The notes below the pieces were generated by a model. It did not search any database. It was not told the DNA's origin and worked only from the letters and a program-made list of their open reading frames with translations. From Paulownia fortunei (taxonomy: Eukaryota; Streptophyta; Magnoliopsida; Lamiales; Paulowniaceae), in assembly GCA_019321725.1 (NCBI GenBank), contig CM033118.1, positions 7,032,071-7,096,070 on the forward strand: 64,000 nt of DNA, written 5' to 3'. Positions 56,321 through 64,000 of this stretch are shown here, in pieces. Made by a program: the position numbers and the translations under genes. Numbering within the stretch: position 1 is the stretch's first letter; each line of letters opens with the position of its first letter.

Positions 56321-59300
56321 ATACCACGGTCCAGGAACCGTCGCTTACGGTTCAAAAAAATTCCGATTCTTAACCTTAATCGTCAAAGTCGGTTACGGTC
56401 CGGACTCCAAAACCGCCGAGCCAGTTCCGATTACGGTTCCGATTAACCGATGGTTTCAGTTCCGATTCCGACCCTTGAATTTTTTTTATTTTTTTTTACC
56501 TTATATTTTAAAAATTTGTAATATTTTAACTATTATTAATTTTATAAAATTGTAACTTTTGTAAAACAAAAACAAAAATTTGAAATTTTAAACATATATT
56601 TGAATGAAAATTTTTGAATTTAAATTTTAAAAAAAATATCATTAATTTTTGAAATTAATGAATGTTTAACTTAAATTTGAAAAAAAATTATTATTTAAAA
56701 TTTAAAATATCAAATATTCTAATTATAATAAATATATAAAAAAAGATGCTCAACTTAAAATGTTAAAGTTCAAACTTAAATTTCAATAAAAAAATTTGCA
56801 CTTAAATTTTAAAAAAATATTAGCAAAAATTTAAATTATATAATTAAAAACTATTTTAAAAATAAAAATGAGCTTGAACTTAAATTTAAGTTGTGTATAT
56901 ATCTTTTTAAGGTATAGAGGAATCAAAATTCACGTAATTCTCTTACCTTTTAACCCTTCTTACCTTAGGGAGTGGCGTGGCTCAATCACTCCCACCCGTT
57001 CCCATCGTTGTTCCATCTGTGTCCTCCTCTTGATCTTCCTCCGAATCCGACTGACATTGTCTTCATATTGAGGCATTGATCCAATCATCAAGTTATGTTT
57101 GGACTTCTAAATTCTCGAGAGACAACGTTGAGCGTTTCTCACTCAATATATTGTCTCCCGCATTGAAAACTTGTTCCACTGTAACAGTTGGTAAAACAAG
57201 TATCTCCTTCAGTATTACGGATAAAATTGAATACGTTGGCTCCTTTTACGACCACCATCGCAAAATATCGAACTCTCCATCGTTATCTGTTTCATTAAAT
57301 TCAAATGAAATATTAAAATAACTCTCAAGTTCTTGGCTAGAACTTGAGGATCCTCGAAAACGTTTAGTTCGTTCCCTAAGTAAAAGTTGTGCTGTTGTAA
57401 GCCCAAAACTACTACTACTACTAGTTTTATGTATATCAACTTGAGTTGATTGTGAACCATATTTGGAACTGTATTCATTATAAAATTCATTTAAAAGTGT
57501 TCTAATTTTAAATATAATATTATTAATATCTATAGAATAATCATTTTCATTACGAGTTAAAATATTGTAATAAATTAATAACAAGTCTTATAAACTATCT
57601 AATTTAAATCTAGGATAAAAAACATCAACAATTAAATTAATATTTAGAATTCTATAAAAATATTTTTCCCATTTCAACTGCATTGATAAAACACAATTTA
57701 CTAAATTTTCATCTTGGGAGTTAATATTTTCATGTAAAATTGATGCAATATTACAACAATTTAATAATATTAAATGAAAAGTTGGGGACTAAACACTAGA
57801 TAAGTGTAAAGTAGTATCATTAAATATTTTTAAAATATTATAAATTTTTTCACATACTGTCCAATGATGTGAATATAAATGAAAAGGAGTAGAAATAATT
57901 TGTACAAAAAATTAACATAATAAATCTTTATAGTTGATAGATTCTTCTAATAATCTATATGTTGAATTCCAACGGGTTGGAACATCCCGTGAAAATTTTT
58001 TAGGCCTCACACCGTTAGCCTTACAAAATCTAAACCATTATTTATTAATATGTGGATCTGTCCATAAATAAGAAAATGCTTGTCTAATTAGTTTAAGTTG
58101 ATTATCTAAAACTTTTAAGCCATCTTATACATATAAATTTAAAATATGACATATACATCTAATATGAAAAAAATTACTATCAATTAATGGTTCACATACA
58201 ACTTTAAGATCACCAATACTAGCATTATTAGTTGCAGTATTATCAAATGATATTGAAAAAAATTTATTAACTAAATTATATTATTCTAATATTAAAAATA
58301 TAATTTGTGAAATATTTATCGCTGTGTGTGGACTATCAAAAACTCTAAATACAAGTAATCTTTTTTTAAGTGTCCAAAAATCATCAATCTAATGACATGT
58401 AATACCCATATATAAATGTATTTGCCAATGATCACTCTAAATATCACTACATAAAAAAAATTATCATTTACATTATTTAATTATTCTTTTAACTCTTTTT
58501 TAGATTTATTATTTAAATTTTTTACATGGCGTGTTAGTGTGGTTCGTGAACAACTTTAACCGCCGGATTATATGTTGTTTGAATTAATTCATTAAAAAAG
58601 AATTTATTTACAAAATTAAAACTAAGATGTTCAACAAAAATAAATTTAGCTAAATTTTCTCTACATCTAACATCATTATATTTAAATAAAAAAAGATCAT
58701 TACCTCCATCGGCGCCGGAAGATGCGAATGATGGCATTTGAGTTTGGTATGATCAATGCCAAATTCTACTGAATGCTTCTTCTCCACTTGTCTTTTCAAG
58801 GATCCATAACCGCCTCCGATTGAAATTTGTAAGATTGCGAACAATATTTACACTTTACTTGCATCTCTCAATTTGGAAGTATCATTTTATCAAAATATTT
58901 TGTAAAAATAGAAGATTTGAGAGATAAAATAGATCGAGTATGAGCATCATTCATTATTTCTTGAATAGTATACAAGTGAGTTTACTCTTCATCACTTAAC
59001 TAAACTTCACAATCGATGTTGAACCCTGGTTGCTCGTCGGTTGCGCGCATCTTTCTCTTACCTCTATTGTTTGAACCGGTCATTTTTTGATAAATGATAA
59101 AAATTTAGTATATAAAATTGAATAATAAATAATTGAAGATGAAATAAATAAAATATGAAAAAAATTTAATGAAAGAATTAAAATAATATAGAATTGAGAA
59201 TGAATAATTAAGAGCGAAGATTAGAGAATTGAGAGTTGATAATTAGATAATTGAGATTTGAGAATTGAAATGTGGAAAAAATAAAGAATTGATGGGTATT

Positions 59301-59530
59301 TATAGAAGAAAAATAAAATAAAAAAGTCAAACGATCGGTCAAATTTTTTACCGTTGCACTTGCATATGGCAACGGCTACTTTGATTTTTGTTTTTTTTTT
59401 TTTTCTTGAACCGCCGGGTCAGCCCGAAGGTTCACGGGTCCGCGGGTCGGACTTGTGATCAACAGGTTTTGACCCGTTGACCACGGGGCGGGTCCGGTTT
59501 GAACTCGATCCGTGATCAGGTCTATATATA
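56321..59530 (-). mobile_element. Element J: hAT transposon nested in K
   Basis: Limits are set by GC-rich terminal regions: CCACGGTCCAGGAACCG at 56323 and, in complement, CCTGATCACGGATCGAGTTC ending at about 59523. Both sit inside (TA)n runs that probably represent the target site. The terminal inverted repeats are only weakly alike. In between is a decayed hAT transposase gene on -. AACCG/CGGTT-rich subterminal sequence at both ends is typical of hAT elements. Confidence 0.65.
56982..59083 (-). pseudogene. hAT transposase (BED finger, hATC domain) of element J
   Basis: About 700 codons from the ATG at 59083 to a TGA at 56982-56984, the usual length. Early in the protein is a BED zinc finger: VKCKYC at about 58830 and, after a frame change, GGYGSLKRQVEKKH at about 58790-58830. 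The middle has the RNase-H-like core with RDVPTRWNSTYR (about 57970), a hallmark of hAT transposases. The C-terminus has FDILRWWS (57260) and the dimerisation segment LPTVTVEQVFNAGDNILSE (about 57150). Multiple stops and shifts show it is inactive. It would have cut and pasted hAT elements. Confidence 0.85.
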
Positions 59531-59946
59531 TATATTGATGATTATATATATGTATATGCATATATAATAAAATAAAAAATATAATATTTGAAAAAAGGAA
59601 AAACAAAAAAAAAGTTGAAGAGAAAAGAAATAATAGAAAAAAAATGGGCCATTGATATTAATTTCAGATGAAATCTAATGGATAAAATCTTTTCCTAAAT
59701 CCTTTTCTTTTTTAAAGTGAGTGAGATATAAACTGAACCATTGATTTTATCTCAATTATTTTAAGAGTATAATTGATATTTCATGAAAAAAATTAACTTT
59801 GTTAGACTTTATTAACCAGTAGGGGCTAGGGGCTAGTATATAGAATTTAAAGTTACACAAGGATTTTTTATGATATTCTTTTTTAATACAAGGGGTTTTT
59901 AGCAAACTCTGTTAAAGCAAAAGGGAATTTTTTGCATTTATACCTA

Positions 59947-60864
59947 ATAAATATTTAAAATCCCATTGTTTGCCACCAATTCAGGAAATAACTTGGAATC
60001 TTTTTCAGAATCTTTATTTCATAATTAATGAACTGAGGACGTTATTTAAATCAAGTAGTCCTAAAATCTTACTCTACCAACTGCATAAAATAATATATGA
60101 CTTTGAAAACTAATTGAAATAATCATAATATGGTTATCTTAATCTGCAAGAAAGAAGACCTAATTGCATTAATCTGGTCAAAATCCAATTTTAAATTGTA
60201 CTAATGTCTAGCAAGTCCAATAAAATGGGACGTATGGAGCTCACGGTTATATAATTTGTGGGCTCTTCTTGTAAACTAGTTTTACTTTCCCTCAGAAAAA
60301 AAAGAAGTTGAAAAAATAAAATTGAAAAATACTAGCTTTTGCAAAATCAAATTTTCTAATCTTGAATTCATTTAATGTTGAACACAATTCTTATTGTAAA
60401 TTCACGATGCGTGTACAAACCATCCCCATTTTTTTCTATTTTTATTTCTTTAGAAGTTTTTTTTATGTTGATTCCTTTTCAAGAATACAATTTTTTTTCA
60501 TGAAAAGATAACAATTTATGTTTTTAGTACTGTTCTATTTTTATGAAAATACATGGACTTAGGGATTTTATGCTAGCAATTGCATTTTTTTTTAACTTTT
60601 GTAATGATATATATTTTTCGTAATTAGTCCTACTTAATCTTTTTAGATCAAAAATATAAGTGGTGGTACATTTTGTGGTAATTAATTTGAAGCTGAGTGT
60701 ATAAACAGTGTCGATAGGCATGACCCATCTGCTTAGTGATGCCATTACATTAGCATTGGCTTTAAAATGAAGCGCATCCATAACACTGGAGAGAATTTTA
60801 TTTTAGTTTATCTTTTAATCATTATATAAATTTAATATATATAAAAATATATTTAAATTACTAT

Positions 60865-60899
<35 letters not shown>

Positions 60900-61313
60900 C
60901 TATTATATTAATATAAACTTCAATTGATATAGAGTATGAAATGATTCAAAATTCTCATTCCACGATTCACTCCTCTATCGATATCCATACCTCAAGAATC
61001 TCCATGAATCTCGAATTTATGCATGTAAATTCAAATTTTAATTTCCACACTAGAATATTGGAGTGTAGTTTAAATATATGGGAGTGTAGTTTAAATATAG
61101 GAATCTAACTAATATAATTAAATGGATTTAATTGATCTCATCAATTAAATAAGTCTATATTAAATAATTGATTCAATTAATTAATTAAATAGTTCTAGCC
61201 CAATCAAATTATGTCCAATTTTTTAATATAATTATTTAATTGAATGAATTAAAAAAATTTCTTAAATTAATTTAATTAATTAATCCAATCAATTAATTAA
61301 TTAACCCCTACAG
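59947..61313. other. AT-rich intergenic, no gene supported
   Basis: Contains an 85-codon frame on - (60781-60524, MDALHFKANANVMASLSRW at its start) that I do not recognise and cannot support as a gene. It also has a (TA)n run (60870-60895), a short duplicated GGAGTGTAGTTTAAATATA block (61056-61098) and an ATTAATTA-rich stretch (61150-61300). Confidence 0.5.
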
Positions 61314-62330
61314 TGGATTTTACAAATGCAAGTGTACGTTGTCGCTAATAAGTAATAAAGTGGTGAATGAGTATCGTACCCAATAGGACCAATGAATTTT
61401 TAAGTAGCGAAATTAGGTTAACTCTAAATTTATTTGGATAAATAAAAAATTTGAGTTAACGACTGTACAATAAATTAAACTACACTAACTAAGATTTGAA
61501 AGCCCATAAAAATTAGCTTCTTATGACTTAAAAACGTATGATTTATGATTTCACCATAATTATTCAGATTTTTGAATTTCCTAGTTGATAGCTGAAAATC
61601 CCTCCATTATTCAACTTCTCCTAAGTTCTAATAAATTTTTTATCAATTGTCAATCCACTATATTCATATATAAATTAAACAATCAACAAATCATTAGACT
61701 CTATAGATCTCAATTAAGACTACACAAACTATGAAAGTATATTTCTATTCATATACGATTTATGACTTTCTACACATAAAACTAAATATATACATCACCT
61801 CCTAAATCAATATGATTAACAATTCACCCAATTAGTGGTCAATTAATTGGAAGCTTTAAAACCGATGTAGAAATTCAATTAAGAAAGTAAACATTTAATT
61901 GAATTGCAAGAGAAGTTCAAATCATTTTAATTAGGTTATATCAAAACTCTAGATTAGAGAACTTAGCCCATAATCTTGTCTAACAAATCTATAGACAAAC
62001 TTGAATTCATGACAAAAGATAAGTAAAAAGAAAAAGAAAAGAAGAATTTTGAAATCTTGAAGGAAGAAATCCAAATCTTGAATTTTCAAGCCTTTGCCTT
62101 TGTTTTCCCCTTTCTTCTCTAAGTCCTTTCCAGTCAAAGAATGTCATTAAAATCTGCTAGGTAATTTCCATTTATACTACTTCCAAAATTAAGTTCAAAA
62201 TTCGAGTTAAAAATTGTATTTTCAGATTTTCACGCTACAGTGCCGATAAACAGTGCCTAGGCGCAATATACGCAGTTTTGTTTATAGAATGCATCATCAA
62301 TCAGTGCCTAAGCTTGGCAGAATGGTGCTT
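61314..62330 (-). repeat. LTR I: solo LTR related to element F
   Basis: On the coding strand it ends TGTAAAATCCA at 61314 and aligns along about 800 bp with the F LTR (16930-17784): the CATGAATTCAAGTTTGTC/CATGAATATAGATTTGT block, the GACTTTAAAGCTTCCAATTAATTG/GACTTCTAATTACTTGGTCACC block and the TATGAATAGAAATATACTT region. The 5' end near 62330 is uncertain. It contains CAGTGCCTAGGCGC (about 62250), akin to the palindrome of LTR G. No internal region is attached. Confidence 0.6.
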
Positions 62331-62449
62331 ATATGCCATAGTCTCGAATTTTAGCACCTAGCCTTTATACAACAATGCCTAGGTCCGATATACTTAGTTT
62401 TCGGTGCTTGAACTCTATAATAACATATAGAATAAAAACAATCATGTTC

Positions 62450-64000
62450 TTGTTGCAGAAAGTTTCACAATATCATCCATAATCCACTCCCAGCCTTTCG
62501 CTACTCTCTCTCATGTATTATGTATTTTATAATGTAAAATTTAAGAAAATCAAATTTTTTGTTATTTAAAATTTCATAGTACAAACTCCAAGCCACCCCA
62601 CCCCCGCAACTCTTTCTTGTGTTTAGTATTCCAAGATGTAGAATCTAAAAAACTATAATTATTGCCATTTATTTTTTCACACTACAAATGTTGACCACCA
62701 CCACCCTCTTGTTAGACCCTCTCTTTTGTTTTGTATTTTAGGATGTACAATCTAAAAAATCCTAGTTTTTGCTAATGAAATTTTCATCTCAACCACTCGT
62801 TAATATCTCTCTTGTGTTGTATATTTCAAGATGTAAAATCCAAAAAAATCTTAATTTTTACTACTAAAAAATTCACACTACAATCCCTGGGCCACTTTCA
62901 CCCATCAGTACTCTCTCTTGTGTTCTGTATTTCAAGATTCAAAATCCAAAATACTATAGTTTTTGCAACTAAAATTTTCACCCCACTATCTCGCTAACAT
63001 CTCTCATTTATTGTGTATTATAAGATATAGAATAAAAAATATCTAGTTTTTATTGCAGAAAGTTTCACAATACCATCCCTAGGCCACCTCCACCCTTTCG
63101 CTACTCTCTCTCCTATGTTATGTATTTCATGATGTAGAATTTAAAAAAACCATAATTTTTGTTACTTAAAATTTCACACTACAAACCCCAACCACCCCCA
63201 CCCCCCGTAACTCTCTCTTGTGTTTAGTATTTCAAGGTGTGGAATCTAAAAAACTATAATTATTGCCATTTATTTTTTCACACTACAAATCTTGGCCACT
63301 GCCACCCTCTCATTAGAATCCCTATTTTGTTTTGTATTTTACAATGTACAATCTAAAAAATACTAGTTTTGGCTAATGAAATTTTCACCACTACACACTC
63401 GTTAATATGCCTCTTGTGTTGTCTATTTCAGGTTGTAAAATCTATAAAACCTTAATTTTTATTACTTAGAATTTCACACTACGAACCCTAGGCCACTCTC
63501 ACCCATCGGTACTCTCTCTTGTGTTCTGTATTTCAAAATGCAAAATCCAAAAAATCATAGTTTTTGCAACTAAAATTTTCATCCCACCATCTCGCTAACA
63601 TGTCTCATGTGTTGTGTATTATAAGATATAGAATAAAAAAAATCTAATTTTTGTTGCAGAACCCCATTCTTTCGCTACTCTCTCTCATGTGTTATGTATT
63701 TCATGATATAGAATTAAAAAAACCATATTTTTTGTTAGTTACAATTTCATACTATTCCAAGGTGTAGAATCTAAAAAACTATAATTATTGCCATTTATTT
63801 TTTCACACTACAAATTTTGGCCACCGCCACCCTCTCGTTAGATTCTCTCTTTTGTTCTATAATTTAGGATGTAGAATCTAAAAAATCCTATATTTTGCTA
63901 ATAAAATTTTTAGCCACACCTTCTCGTTAATATCTTTCTTGTATTGTTTATTTCAGGTTATAAAATCCAAAAAACCTTAATTTTTCCTACAGAAAAATTC
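62450..64000. repeat. Satellite array with ~107/86-bp monomers and ~600-bp higher-order unit
   Basis: Monomers share a core TGTATTTCAAGATGTAGAAT, then CTAAAAAA, a TTTTTGC-x-A stretch, AAAATTTTCACACTAC, then a CCAC-rich patch and CTCTCTCTTGTGTT. Successive cores (about 62521, 62626, 62733, 62819, 62928, 63014, 63122, 63228, 63334, 63421, 63528, 63616) are spaced 105, 107, 86, 109, 86, 108, 106, 106, 87, 107 and 88. The pattern recurs after about 601 bases, and GCAGAAAGTTTCACAATA is found once per higher-order unit (62456, 63055). From 63655 the third unit has deletions. The array runs off the window. Confidence 0.88.

Larger units (their letters stand above)
55009..59946. mobile_element. Element K: long-TIR DNA transposon with captured fragment and nested hAT
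   Basis: The left end TAGGGGTAAATGCCAAAAAT and the complement of the right end TAGGTATAAATGCAAAAAAT are inverted repeats. Weaker inverted similarity continues for about 150 bases (TAAAAATC/CCCTTG-type blocks). Length and long terminal arms suggest a non-autonomous Mutator-like element. I see no 9-bp duplication: the flanks agree only in TA. The interior is AT-rich except for a GC-rich gene-like island and a hAT element. Confidence 0.55.

Noticed and set aside
56217..56555. 112-codon ORF on the plus strand across the left end of hAT element J
   Set aside because: It joins element K sequence to the noncoding terminal region of J across a (TA)n run; such a chimera is unlikely to be a gene.
60524..60781. 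85-codon ORF on the minus strand as a gene
   Set aside because: No domain or neighbour supports it and no promoter or intron structure could be seen; left as unsupported.
62812..62997. 61-codon ORF in the satellite region
   Set aside because: It runs through tandem monomers of the satellite; its codons merely translate the repeat.
1..64000. tRNA or rRNA genes
   Set aside because: I scanned for the conserved B-box type GGTTCGAAT-C and rRNA-like GC-rich blocks and saw none apart from the tRNA-complementary primer sites of the retroelements; a tRNAscan run would settle it.

Overview
This window looks like repeat-dense nuclear DNA from a flowering plant, probably a eudicot. The evidence is its AT-rich composition and its repeat types: Athila-type Ty3/gypsy and Ty1/copia LTR retrotransposons, a plant L1-type DUF4283 fragment, a hAT transposon, long-TIR elements and a satellite array. 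No intact, free-standing host gene was recognised. The most gene-like reading frame, a LOG-family cytokinin-activating enzyme, lies inside a retrotransposon.

Layout. 1-5622: 3' part of an Athila-type element on + (element A), with RT, RNase H and IN deleted. 7297-13803: decayed copia element on - (E), whose 5' LTR runs into a 100-N gap (13804-13903). About 14.9-16.4 kb: LTR D of the A/B/C family. About 16.6-18.19 kb: 5' LTR, primer site and first gag codons of another Athila-like element on + (F), cut by element B on - (18187-22546). 22547-22927: LTR piece of a further gypsy element (G). About 24.3-25.95 kb: 3' end of a copia element on + (H). 26.3-28.9 kb: a minisatellite between two direct repeats. 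29.0-30.04 kb and 31.4-32.2 kb: two non-autonomous TIR elements. 32.5-54.9 kb: an old tandem duplication, one copy of which holds a copia element (N, 33565-41445, TSD ACATG) and the other an 11.4-kb Athila-type element (C, 42695-54066, TSD TTTGC). 55.0-59.95 kb: a TIR element (K) containing a GC-rich gene-like fragment and a nested hAT element (J). 61.3-62.3 kb: LTR I, related to F. 62.45 kb to the end: a satellite with roughly 600-bp higher-order units.

The main discovery candidate is the A/B/C family. Element C carries, between integrase and its 3' LTR, two extra frames on the element's own coding strand. One is an uncharacterised 211-residue ORF (ORFX) with a hydrophobic N-terminus and a Cys cluster. 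The other is an intronless, full-length 217-residue LOG-like ORF. The two other copies keep remnants of both (A only the last codons of LOG, B its C-terminal part), so the LOG sequence was acquired before these three insertions separated. In C the gag-pol frames are broken repeatedly, and RT is joined in frame to integrase with RNase H missing, while ORFX and LOG remain open. This suggests a non-autonomous retroelement lineage that carries a host-derived hormone-metabolism gene.

All assignments were made by reading and by comparing copies by eye. Identity figures are approximate, and boundaries marked 'about' may be off by tens of bases or more.
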